From assembly GCA_965262315.1 (NCBI GenBank), contig CBDHFJ010000160.1:1-11245 (forward strand): a stretch of DNA of 11,245 nucleotides, in the 5' to 3' direction. Source of the stretch: JBCCFK01 sp965262315. GTDB lineage: Bacteria > Actinomycetota > Acidimicrobiia > Acidimicrobiales > UBA8592. The notes below the pieces were generated by a model that saw only the letters and a program-made list of their open reading frames with translations, was not told the origin of the DNA and made no database searches. A program made the translations under genes and the position numbers. This document shows, piece by piece, positions 4,997 through 11,245 of this stretch. Numbering within the stretch: position 1 is the stretch's first letter; the number at the start of each line of letters is the position of its first letter.

Positions 4997-5532
4997 GAGG
5001 GCGAGGCGGCGTTGGTGGCCGGTGGCGAGGGCGCTGACGAGGGCCATGCGGCCGCGTCGGAGGCGTTGTTTGGCGGCGGGGAGGGAGATGTCGGCGATGG
5101 CGGCGATGTCGGTGACGCGGAGGCCTTCGATGTCGTGGAGGACGACGGCTGAGCGGTAGATGAAGGGGAGGCGTTCGAGGGCGTCGAGGAGTTCTTCTCG
5201 GGTGGCGGCGCGTTCGGCGACGGCTGCGGCGTCGACGGTGTAGGTGTCGTCGCGCCAGTCTTGTTCGACGGTGTCGACGGGGATTTCGCGGTTGGTGCGG
5301 CGGGCTCGGTCGATGATGAGGTTGTGGGCGATGCGGATGAGCCAGTGGGCGACGGGGGGCGTCGTTGCGGTATTGGTCTTGTCGTTCGATGGCTCGGACG
5401 ATGGTGTCTTGGACGGTGTCGGCGGCGAGGTCGGGGTCGCGGGTGACGCCGAGGGCGTAGCGGTAGAGGGTGTCGAGCTGGTCGGTGAGCTCCGCGGGGT
5501 CGAGTGCCATGGCCCTATTCAAGTCGTTCGAT

Positions 5533-6006
5533 TCAAGTGATTCGTTGAGCGAGGCCGGCGAGGGCCCATCCGAGGAGCACCGCACCGACGGCGATTAGCA
5601 CAGTGGCGTTGAACACGAGCCCGGCTGCTGTGAGGGCGGCACCGGCGGCGCCCCGCGAGGCCACCAAGGCCATCGGGGTCTGGCTGGTGACCGTGCCGGT
5701 GCCGGTTCGGGTGGTGGTGAAGAGGGCTTCGATGGTGTCGGCGGGTTGGGCGCCGGTGAGGCGAGCGACCTCGGTGCCGTCTCGGAGTCCGATGAGGGTG
5801 GGGACCGAGCGCACCTCGAGGGTGGCGACGAGGTTGTCGGTGTCGGCGTCGACTTGGAGGTCGACGACGGGTACGCCGGAGGTGGTGGCGGCGTGGTCGA
5901 TGTGGGGGGCGAGTGCCCGACACGAGCTACACCACGGGGCCCAGGCCTTGACGACCACGGGCCCCTTGGTGAGCTCGGCGGGCAGGCTCGCTGGTGGTGG
6001 TGCCAC
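5533..6006 (-). CDS. Thioredoxin-fold protein with C-terminal membrane segments
   Basis: This is a 157-residue thiol-disulfide protein. The active site is WAPWCSSCR (22-30), with Cys26 and Cys29 in a CxxC pair, and the cis-proline loop is RSVPTL (66-71, Pro69), so the redox core is intact. After the domain a Thr/Gly-rich linker (about 97-110) leads to two hydrophobic stretches (about 119-134 and 136-153), which should tether it to the membrane. CSSC instead of CGPC suggests a different redox potential from housekeeping TrxA. GTG at 6006 is the likely start, 11 bp after the upstream stop; a CTG at 6021 overlapping that stop is an alternative. No Shine-Dalgarno is seen, so translational coupling is likely. 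It sits between a YgaP-like membrane protein and the ECF sigma gene in one probable operon, suggesting an envelope or thiol stress role. Confidence 0.87.
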   Translation of the reverse strand: MAPPPASLPAELTKGPVVVKAWAPWCSSCRALAPHIDHAATTSGVPVVDLQVDADTDNLVATLEVRSVPTLIGLRDGTEVARLTGAQPADTIEALFTTTRTGTGTVTSQTPMALVASRGAAGAALTAAGLVFNATVLIAVGAVLLGWALAGLAQRIT

Positions 6007-6017
6007 GGTGGGTGTGG

Positions 6018-6233
6018 TCAGTGGGCGGTGGCGTCGCTGTGGGTCTTGTTGGTTCGGAACCCGAACAGCGAGTAGAGGGGGCACCAGCCGGACAGGCCGG
6101 TGAGCAGAGGCACGAAGGCCACGATCCCGACGATGACGCCGGCGGTTCCGTCCATGACGCCGAACCCGACGATCAACAACACAACGCCGAGCACGATCCG
6201 GGCGACGCGTTCCCATCCTGCTTCGTTGACCAT
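6018..6233 (-). CDS. DUF2892 / YgaP-like membrane protein
   Basis: This 71-residue inner-membrane protein has two hydrophobic helices (about 11-27 and 30-47) and the family signature GWCPLYSLFGFRT (49-61) after the second. The same domain forms the membrane part of YgaP, where it is fused to a rhodanese; here it is free-standing and followed by a thioredoxin. The ATG at 6233 has AAGGAG 7 nt upstream, the best ribosome-binding site in this cluster. It is the first gene of the operon running into the thioredoxin and sigma genes. In many bacteria DUF2892 genes occur with sulfur-transfer or redox proteins, but the molecular role is not established. The hydrophilic tail ends KTHSDATAH, the last His being a possible but unproven metal ligand. 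Confidence 0.9.
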   Translation of the reverse strand: MVNEAGWERVARIVLGVVLLIVGFGVMDGTAGVIVGIVAFVPLLTGLSGWCPLYSLFGFRTNKTHSDATAH

Positions 6234-6262
6234 GACGATTCTCCTTGAACTGGGGTGGTGTT

Positions 6263-6281
6263 GGACCTGCCTGTCAGGTCC
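6263..6281. promoter_or_regulatory. Operator-like inverted repeat upstream of DUF2892 gene
   Basis: GGACCTG-CCTGT-CAGGTCC is a perfect 7-bp inverted repeat with a 5-bp centre, 29 bp upstream of the DUF2892 start codon. Size and symmetry suit a dimeric repressor such as a TetR-family protein, and a TetR remnant lies on the other side of it. No clear -10 or -35 can be assigned for the operon. Confidence 0.5.
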
Positions 6282-6435
6282 GTCACCACGGAGACGAACG
6301 AAGCTGTCGGAGGGATACAGGATTTCTTCGCGGGGGTGCAGGGTTCTCTGCGGGGGGATTCGGTCGGGTGATGCTGCGCGGGCGTGTCGGGTTCAGAGCG
6401 CTTCGAACAACAAGACCGCAGCGAACGCGAAGAAG

Positions 6436-6798
6436 GCGATTGCCGCGCCGCTCGACGACATCGTGGCGATGGTCGGGGTGTTTCGAACGTTCACGCGTGA
6501 CAACCCTTCGCTGTTCGCTGTCATGTACTCGCGGCCGTTCGCTGATTTCACGCCCACTGCGGAGGAGCAGTCCTTGGGCGACAGCACCCGACGGGCGTTT
6601 GTCGCTCGGCTTCGTTGCTGCGTGGAAGCCGGCGTGCTCGATGGCGATCCCGTCGACATGGCCCATGCCGTGCTGGGCCTCGCGATCGGCTTGGCCACCC
6701 AAGACGTCGCCGGGTGGCTGGGATCGACCGAGGAGAGCCGCGATCGGCGGTGGGCCAGCGGCGTGGACGCGCTCCTCGCTGGCTACACCGCGCGCTGA
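6436..6798 (+). pseudogene. TetR-family regulator remnant, ligand-binding half only
   Basis: From about 6436 the plus strand encodes a typical TetR C-terminal domain of the WHG/TetR_C_33 type: DDIVAMVGVFRTFTRDNPSLF (helix pair with the NPxLF motif), VMYSRPFADFTPT, a central helix TRRAFVARLRCCVEAGVLDGD, and MAHAVLGLAIGLATQDVAGW near the dimer face, ending in TGA at 6796-6798. The roughly 60-residue helix-turn-helix that should precede it is absent; the 200 bp back to the DUF2892 start hold no HTH in any frame and no ribosome-binding site. About 120 residues of a usual 190-210 remain. It is most likely a 5'-deleted pseudogene, possibly once the repressor of the divergent DUF2892 operon. The 268 bp after it (6799-7066) hold nothing recognisable. 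Confidence 0.7.
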
Positions 6799-7066
6799 GC
6801 AGGTCCGCTCCGCGCGAGCCGGCGGGCATGTTCGCGAGGCGCGTCACGGCAGATGGCAGGGCGATCGACTCCTCGGTCAACACACCGATGTTGGGTTGGC
6901 ACGTCGGCGGCTGACGCGCTCGCCCCGCTGATGAACCTCCGGCCACCGACCGTGACGTGGACAGTCGGGCGGCAGTCAGGCTCGCGCAGGTCTGGGGGTG
7001 GTCGGAGGCCCTTCGTCCTCGAGCGAGTCGCCGAGCTGGCTCGAGGTAGTCACGACGCGGCGAGCG

Positions 7067-8029
7067 TCAGGCTGCGAGCGCGGCCACGTCGGTCAGCTGG
7101 TCCGGGCTGAGGCCGGCGAAGGTCCGGTAGGAGGCGACGTTCTCGCGGAGTTGCTCGACGGTCCGGGCACCGAACACCACGCTCGCCAGGTGCGGGTGGG
7201 CGAGGGCGAAAGAGAACGCCACGTGCGACGGGGGCACCCCCCATCTTTGCGCGAGATCGACCACCCTGGGCGCCAACGCCTTGCCCTGCGCGGTGCGGGT
7301 CAGTTCCTCGTCGACATCGGCGCGGCCGGTGCCGCCCTGCTGGTACTTGCCGGTGAGGGTCCCGCCGGCGAGCGCGTAGCTCGCCACCAGACCGATCGGG
7401 CCGTCGGCGAACGCCCGCCGCATCTCCGGGTCGTCGGGGCCAGAGCTGTCAACGAGGTTGTTGGCCATCTGGGCCGCGCACGGGCGGGTGACACCGAGCC
7501 GGTCACAGGCCGCTAGCGCCTCGTGGTGTTGGGCCGCAGTCCACATGCCGGTGCCCCAGGCTCGGGCCTGCCCCGCCTCGAGCAGGCCGGCCATCTGTTC
7601 GACGAGCGTTTCGATCGAGAGTGTCGCTGGTGGATGGATCGCGTAGATCAGATCGACGTGGTCGAGGCCCATCCGTTCGAGGGATCCGTCGAGTTCGGTC
7701 GCGGCGTCTTCGTCGGGCCAGTGCTCCCACCACAGCTTGTTGGCGATGATGACATCGTCACGGTCCCAGCCCGCGGCTCGAAACAACTCCCCGAAGACGA
7801 CCTCGGAGTACCCGGTGGGGATCGGTGCCTCGCCGGTCTCGTCGTCGTAGCGGGCGTCGTCGAGGAAGTTGATGCCCGCCTCGCGTGCCGCGGTCATGAC
7901 CTCCACGCCTTGCTCGCGCGGGATCCGCTCAAACGTGCGCCACGAACCGAGCGACATGATCGATACGTCGAACCCCGATGAACCGAGGGGGCGGCGGGGG
8001 AGTGGCTGGTCGGCGACTGGCGTGTCCAT
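7067..8029 (-). CDS. Aldo/keto reductase
   Basis: This 320-residue (alpha/beta)8-barrel NAD(P)H oxidoreductase reduces or oxidises carbonyl/alcohol groups in the cytosol. Seen are the N-terminal hairpin RRPLGSSGFDVSIMSLGSW (12-30), the catalytic-loop block AGINFLDDARYDDETG (51-66) with Asp57 and Tyr61, VIIANKLWW (93-101) with Lys98, and VDLIYAIHPP (125-134) with His132, together the Asp/Tyr/Lys/His tetrad. The loop is one residue shorter than the usual DTAxxYG, and Asp replaces the Thr. AHPHLASVVFGARTVEQLREN (277-297) is the expected cofactor-binding C-terminal block. The ATG at 8029 is 28 bp after the P450 stop, so it is probably the last gene of the oxidative operon, where it could act on an alcohol or ketone produced by the two oxygenases. 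Its substrate is not identifiable. Confidence 0.92.
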   Translation of the reverse strand: MDTPVADQPLPRRPLGSSGFDVSIMSLGSWRTFERIPREQGVEVMTAAREAGINFLDDARYDDETGEAPIPTGYSEVVFGELFRAAGWDRDDVIIANKLWWEHWPDEDAATELDGSLERMGLDHVDLIYAIHPPATLSIETLVEQMAGLLEAGQARAWGTGMWTAAQHHEALAACDRLGVTRPCAAQMANNLVDSSGPDDPEMRRAFADGPIGLVASYALAGGTLTGKYQQGGTGRADVDEELTRTAQGKALAPRVVDLAQRWGVPPSHVAFSFALAHPHLASVVFGARTVEQLRENVASYRTFAGLSPDQLTDVAALAA

Positions 8030-8057
8030 GGCAGGTCCGTTCTCGGGGTGCGTTCGA

Positions 8058-9236
8058 TCAGGCTGGATGCAGCTGCAAGGGCAGTCTCGCCAGGCCGTGC
8101 AGGGTGGTGTTGTTCACCCACTGCGGTTCGCCGGCGAGCTCGAGCGCCTCGACTCGGTCGGCGAGAGCGTTGAGCATGGCGTGGCCTTCCAGGCGAGCGA
8201 GGTGGATGCCGACGCACAGGTGCACGCCACGACCGAAGGCCAGCTGGTCGGTGGGGTTGCGGTCGATGTCGAATCGGTCCGGATCGGGGTAGTGGCGCTC
8301 GTCGCGGTTCGCGCTGCCGTACAGCACCACCGCTCGGTGGTCGGCGGGCAGCTCGACACCGCCGATCTCGACCGGTTCGGTGATCCATCGCGTGAAGCTG
8401 TGGACCGGCGTGTGCAGCCGGAGCGCTTCGGCGAACGCGTGGGGCACGAGCTCGCGATCCGCCCGCAGGCGCTGCCACTGCTGAGGGTGCTGGGCGAGGA
8501 GCAAGAGCGCGGCACTCACCCCGTTCACGGTCGTGTCGATACCCGGCCACGTGAAGTTGACGAGCCCTTCGAACGGCATGCCGCCATCGAGGAGACGCCG
8601 CCCGACCCCGTCGCTGGTCAGCTCGCTCACCGACGCCCGAGCGTGCTCGCCGAGCTGATGCAGCGCGCCGAACGCCGGCCCGAGTCGCTCGCCGACCGCG
8701 CCCATGACGTTGAAGGCCTCCTCGGCGAGGTCGGGAAGCTCTTCGCGGCCCTCCTCGGGGAAGCCGACCAGGTCGCACACCACCTCGAGGCTGAACGGCC
8801 GGGCCAGGTCGAGGACCCCGTCCGGAGTGTCCTCGGCGAGGGCAGCGTCGACGAGCCGACCGGCCACATCGGTGATCGCCCCCAGCTCGGGCTTGAGGGC
8901 GGCGACGGAGAGGTTCTCCGAGAGTGGGCGGCGCATCGCCTTGTGCTCTTCGCCGTCGCTCATCAACACGTTGGGTCGCAACAGCACATTCGCGTCGTCA
9001 TCGAGGGCCACTCCCTGGGCAGACGAGAACTGCTTCCAGCTGCTCAGCGCTGTGCGCACCTCTTCGAAGCGGGGGAGCGCAAAGATGCCCTGACGCTCCA
9101 GCCACACGACGGGGCCGAGTTCGCGCAGCGCTCGGTAGAGATCGAGTCGTTCCTGGCCGACGACCCCCGACCACAGATCGATGTCGCTGGCCGGGCAGTC
9201 CACCTGGGCCGGCTTCGGATGGGTCTCACTCGGCAT
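8058..9236 (-). CDS. Cytochrome P450
   Basis: This 392-residue soluble bacterial class I-type P450 is a heme monooxygenase needing a separate ferredoxin and reductase, which are not in the window. Motifs in order: helix C region DGEEHKAMRRPL (94-105); I-helix oxygen-binding block WPGIDTTVNG (230-239), with Asp234-Thr235-Thr236 in place of the more common A-G-x-D/E-T-T and a Pro at the position usually Ala; the ExxR pair Glu270/Arg273 in EALRLHTPV; and the heme loop FGRGVHLCVG (334-343), with Cys341 as thiolate ligand. All essential residues are intact. The ATG at 9236 has GAGAGG 6-7 nt upstream. It follows the 2OG oxygenase gene by 64 bp and precedes the aldo/keto reductase by 28 bp. Family number and substrate cannot be set without comparison; a hydrophobic terpenoid, steroid or fatty substrate is plausible. 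Confidence 0.96.
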   Translation of the reverse strand: MPSETHPKPAQVDCPASDIDLWSGVVGQERLDLYRALRELGPVVWLERQGIFALPRFEEVRTALSSWKQFSSAQGVALDDDANVLLRPNVLMSDGEEHKAMRRPLSENLSVAALKPELGAITDVAGRLVDAALAEDTPDGVLDLARPFSLEVVCDLVGFPEEGREELPDLAEEAFNVMGAVGERLGPAFGALHQLGEHARASVSELTSDGVGRRLLDGGMPFEGLVNFTWPGIDTTVNGVSAALLLLAQHPQQWQRLRADRELVPHAFAEALRLHTPVHSFTRWITEPVEIGGVELPADHRAVVLYGSANRDERHYPDPDRFDIDRNPTDQLAFGRGVHLCVGIHLARLEGHAMLNALADRVEALELAGEPQWVNNTTLHGLARLPLQLHPA

Positions 9237-9300
9237 TGCTACCTCTCACCTGTTGACTTCAGGGCATTCTTCGTTGTGTGGCGCCGACGTGGTGGCCGGG

Positions 9301-10242
9301 TCAGCGGGCCGCCGGCCAGACGCGGGGGAAGTGGTCCGACCCGTCCAGGTCATCGCCGTCGTTCAACGTCACCAGGTGCCGGAACGGATCCGGCGACGAT
9401 GGGCGTTGGTAGAACGTGACGCCTTCGCCGGCGAACCGCACCGAGCTGGCTCGGCGGATCCGTTCGGCGGTCGTGTTCCCGGTCGAGCCGTGGAGTGTCA
9501 TCCAGTGATGCACGATCACATCGCCCGGCCCTGCTTCGTAACGCACGACGTCGTACTCGTCAGGGTTGTCCGCGACCGGCGGGAGATCGGCCAAGTCGTC
9601 GTGCACGATGCCGTCCATCCGCATTGCCCCGCCTTCGGTCACGAAGTCGCTGGGTTTGAACGTGGTGCCCCACTTGTGGCTGCCTCGGACGTAGCCCATG
9701 GCGCCACTCTCGATCGTCACCTTGTCGACGGGCACCCAGCACACGGCGACCTTGTCGCCCTGCAGGACCCAGAACGGCTTGTCCTGATGCCATGGCGTGC
9801 GGACGCTCGAGCCCGGCTCCTTCAGGAACAGCTGGTCGCTGTACAGGTTCACCCGGGCGCTCTGGGTCAACTCCGCCACGAGCTGCGGGAGCGGCCCGGA
9901 GATGTAGTGATCTCGCAGCCCGGCGTGCCACGAACACGCCGCCGTCTCGACGATCGACCGGCCGGTGGGTTCACGGCCCTGCTCCACGGCCAACTCGATC
10001 TCGTTGTCCGCGTCACGGAGGTTGGAGACGATCTCGACCATGTCCGCCCTGCTGCCATCGTCGCTGGCTCCCGACCTGAGGCCGCCGTCGCCGTGATCCT
10101 TGGTGCGGTCGAACACCTCCTGCATCAGGTCTCGAAGCTTGTCGACCCAGGGGAGCGGAAGGACGCCACGCAGCGGTGCGACCCCGTCGCGCTCGTAGGT
10201 GGCGATCTCCTCCGCCGTGATCGTCCGCGTCGGCGTGGTCAT
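9301..10242 (-). CDS. Phytanoyl-CoA dioxygenase (PhyH) family Fe(II)/2-oxoglutarate oxygenase
   Basis: This 313-residue cupin-fold oxygenase couples 2-oxoglutarate decarboxylation to hydroxylation of an organic substrate. The iron facial triad is readable: His152 and Asp154 in TPWHQDKPFW (149-158), and the distal His251 in HHWMTLHGSTGN (245-256). The 2OG-binding Arg is Arg263 or Arg264 in ERIRRASSVRF (260-270). MGYVRGSHKWG (182-192) is the conserved strand seen in PhyH proteins. The ATG at 10242 is supported by GAGAGGA 7 nt upstream; the much longer open frame upstream of it is low-complexity and overlaps the neighbour, so it is not used. Despite the family name, bacterial PhyH members act on diverse substrates including small natural products, so fatty-acid alpha-oxidation should not be assumed. 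Together with the P450 and reductase it forms a likely oxidation module. Confidence 0.93.
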   Translation of the reverse strand: MTTPTRTITAEEIATYERDGVAPLRGVLPLPWVDKLRDLMQEVFDRTKDHGDGGLRSGASDDGSRADMVEIVSNLRDADNEIELAVEQGREPTGRSIVETAACSWHAGLRDHYISGPLPQLVAELTQSARVNLYSDQLFLKEPGSSVRTPWHQDKPFWVLQGDKVAVCWVPVDKVTIESGAMGYVRGSHKWGTTFKPSDFVTEGGAMRMDGIVHDDLADLPPVADNPDEYDVVRYEAGPGDVIVHHWMTLHGSTGNTTAERIRRASSVRFAGEGVTFYQRPSSPDPFRHLVTLNDGDDLDGSDHFPRVWPAAR

Positions 10243-10277
10243 CTGCGGTCCTCTCAGTCCGGTGTGGAGCGTCTGAA

Positions 10278-10296
10278 GGAGGAAGGAGCCTCCTCC
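10278..10296. other. Inverted repeat between SCO6745 and PhyH genes
   Basis: GGAGGA (10278-10283) and TCCTCC (10291-10296) can pair around a 7-nt loop in the 151-bp gap between the two genes. There is no T tract, so it is a poor intrinsic terminator; attenuation, mRNA processing or chance remain possible. The gap is the largest in this operon, so an internal promoter could also lie here, but none was recognised. Confidence 0.3.
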
Positions 10297-10393
10297 GACC
10301 CAGGGAAACTGAGCGTAGTCAGTCTTGGGTTCCGGGGTCCACTGCATGGCGCCGGTCGGTCCGGCGGCACGCAGCGCATCCCAGGCGGACCGT

Positions 10394-11161
10394 TCACATG
10401 TCGATGGCGTTGCGGGTGCTCTCGATCGCTTCGCCGAACGTGGCCAGCTCGGTCGCGGACAGCACGCCGTAGAAGGGCGCCAGCATCTGCTCGGTGAGCG
10501 CTTCCGCCTCGAGGCGCCGGGGCCGGACCTCCTCGGGGTCGCGGAATGGGCCGACGAAGCCCATCTGCTCTGCGTACCCCGGTCCCGTTCGCGGCGGCTT
10601 GTTGGTGTTGGCCAGCACGGCTTCCACCGGTGTGAGTCCCGATGCCAAGACCGCCACGAGGTGGGCGGCGCAGCGCATCTCGCGAAGCACATGGGTGGTC
10701 AACGCCACGCGGGCGCCGAGTGTGGTCGGCTGGGGCATCGCCCGCCACCCGGCGAACAGGCCGCCGAGCGATGGCGGCGCAGCATCGGCGATCCGCCGCC
10801 CGAAGACGTCGATGGCCTCGAGGGGGGCCGCGTCGAAGTCCGCCAGCGCCTCGTCTCCCCATTTCAGGATCCGGGTCGAGTAGTGCTCGGCGACCTGGTA
10901 GTGCGTCAAGTCGGCGGGGATGTTGTGCCAGGCGTCGCGGACGGACTCGAACCCGTGAAACCCGATGGCCCCGGCCGCGGCTTCTGCGGTGCAACTCCCG
11001 AGGACGCCGGCTCGGCCCACGAGCCAGAAGTCGCGACCGCTGCGCATGCCGATCTCGACCCCGTAGGCGCCCGTCGCCTTGGTCAACATCCAGCCGCGCG
11101 TGAACTGCTGGATCGGGCGAAACGTCCGCTCGATCGTCTCCGGTACGGTGGCTGTGGTCAT
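10394..11161 (-). CDS. SCO6745-family protein
   Basis: This 255-residue soluble protein is of a family common in Actinobacteria and named after a Streptomyces coelicolor protein of unknown biochemical role. The recognisable order is an aromatic N-terminal helix with GVEIGMRSGRDFWLVGRAG (34-52), then VLGSCTAEAAAGAIGFHGF (53-71), where the family usually has LGPVxxExVTAxFYNF, VRDAWHNIP (74-82), a middle helical region with a paired acidic stretch, the block LREMRCAAHLVAVLASGLTPVEA (158-180), where the family usually has LREHRGDGHxAAL, and a C-terminal helix FYGVLSATELATFGEAIE (230-247). Changes of Arg-Gly-Asp-Gly to Arg-Cys-Ala-Ala suggest a divergent member. The ATG at 11161 has CAGGAG 7 nt upstream. 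It follows the partial gene at the right edge by 28 bp and heads the visible oxygenase operon, which suggests a ligand-binding or accessory role in the same pathway. Confidence 0.8.
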   Translation of the reverse strand: MTTATVPETIERTFRPIQQFTRGWMLTKATGAYGVEIGMRSGRDFWLVGRAGVLGSCTAEAAAGAIGFHGFESVRDAWHNIPADLTHYQVAEHYSTRILKWGDEALADFDAAPLEAIDVFGRRIADAAPPSLGGLFAGWRAMPQPTTLGARVALTTHVLREMRCAAHLVAVLASGLTPVEAVLANTNKPPRTGPGYAEQMGFVGPFRDPEEVRPRRLEAEALTEQMLAPFYGVLSATELATFGEAIESTRNAIDM

Positions 11162-11189
11162 TGGTGTACTCCTGCTGGTGGGGGCGTGG

Positions 11190-11245
11190 TCAGTTCACGG
11201 CGGGGGCGACAGCGTCGAACCACTGGCGCATCAACGCGACTCGTT
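11190..11245 (-). CDS. C-terminal end of an unidentified protein (5' part outside window)
   Basis: Only the last 17 residues and the TGA (11190-11192) are visible, ending RQWFDAVAPAVN. The frame is open to the window edge and its stop lies 28 bp before the SCO6745-family start, the same spacing as between P450 and reductase, so it probably belongs to the same operon. The fragment is too short to name a family. Confidence 0.5.
   Translation of the reverse strand, partial: RVALMRQWFDAVAPAVN

Larger units (their letters stand above)
4760..5510 (-). pseudogene. ECF sigma-70 factor with C-terminal anti-sigma domain, frameshifted
   Basis: Translation from ATG 5510 gives sigma region 2: TDQLDTLYRYALGVTRDPD (9-27) and LAADTVQDTIVRAIERQDQY (28-47). 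The frame then breaks at the G6 run 5354-5359 and continues as Arg/Pro-rich nonsense. Removing one G restores RNDAPVAHWLIRIAHNLIID, the expected end of region 2, then a linker, then region 4 with LDALERLPFIYRSAVVLHDI, VTDIAAIADISLPAAKQRL and a basic end, and then runs without a stop into the zf-HC2 domain, 249 residues in total. Region 4 has the helix-turn-helix that binds the -35 element. It begins 22 bp after the thioredoxin stop, preceded by AGGG. Either the gene is inactivated, the run is phase-variable, or the sequence has a homopolymer error. Without the shift this would be a normal ECF factor with a fused regulatory domain. Confidence 0.8.

Noticed and set aside
4504..5360. Long Arg/Pro/His-rich open frames overlapping the sigma and anti-sigma region on the minus strand
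   Set aside because: They are out-of-frame readings of high-GC codons after the G6 frameshift; the alternative frame gives a coherent sigma region 4 and zinc finger.
6799..7066. Possible small gene between the TetR remnant and the reductase
   Set aside because: Open frames here lack a ribosome-binding site, have no recognisable motif and do not show a coding-like third-position pattern by eye.
10243..10692. 150-residue N-terminal extension of the PhyH oxygenase
   Set aside because: The extension overlaps the SCO6745 gene, is low-complexity, and the internal ATG at 10242 has a good ribosome-binding site at the point where family similarity begins.

Overview
The window is high-GC DNA with GTG/ATG starts, several clear Shine-Dalgarno sites, one likely leaderless promoter pair, and protein families typical of Actinobacteria (SCO6745 family, CGNR zinc-finger regulator, DR_2398-type PPOX flavoprotein, P450, ECF sigma factor). 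An actinobacterial chromosome, possibly of the Acidimicrobiia (Ilumatobacter-like) type, is my best guess. That assignment is inference from style and gene content, not from a marker gene.

Layout. (1) 1-2721, minus strand: a compact run of PPOX flavoprotein, PfkB sugar kinase, a second and unrelated PPOX flavoprotein (gaps of 27 and 31 bp), then after 94 bp a secreted or anchored Asp-box-type protein cut by the window edge. (2) 2859-2942, plus strand: tRNA-Leu(GAG). (3) 2932-4593: a 1.6-kb cassette between two 31-bp direct repeats, 29/31 identical, the left copy being the tRNA 3' end plus its flank. It holds an SRPBCC (AHSA1-like) protein, a CGNR zinc-finger regulator and, divergently, a RidA-family protein that lacks the canonical catalytic arginine. 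The divergent pair has only 21 bp between start codons and looks leaderless on both strands. This is the most interesting part of the window and looks like a tRNA-targeted insertion without a recombinase of its own. (4) 4760-6233, minus strand: DUF2892/YgaP-like membrane protein, membrane-tethered thioredoxin, and an ECF sigma factor whose second half runs in frame into a zinc-binding anti-sigma (zf-HC2) domain. The sigma reading frame is broken at a G6 run. Upstream, a 19-bp operator-like palindrome and a TetR gene that has lost its DNA-binding domain suggest a regulator that has decayed. (5) 7067-11245, minus strand: an operon-like set of unknown protein (C-terminal end only), SCO6745-family protein, phytanoyl-CoA-dioxygenase-type Fe(II)/2OG oxygenase, cytochrome P450 and aldo/keto reductase, together an oxidative tailoring or degradation module for an unidentified lipophilic substrate.

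No CRISPR array, insertion sequence, integrase gene or convincing intrinsic terminator was seen.
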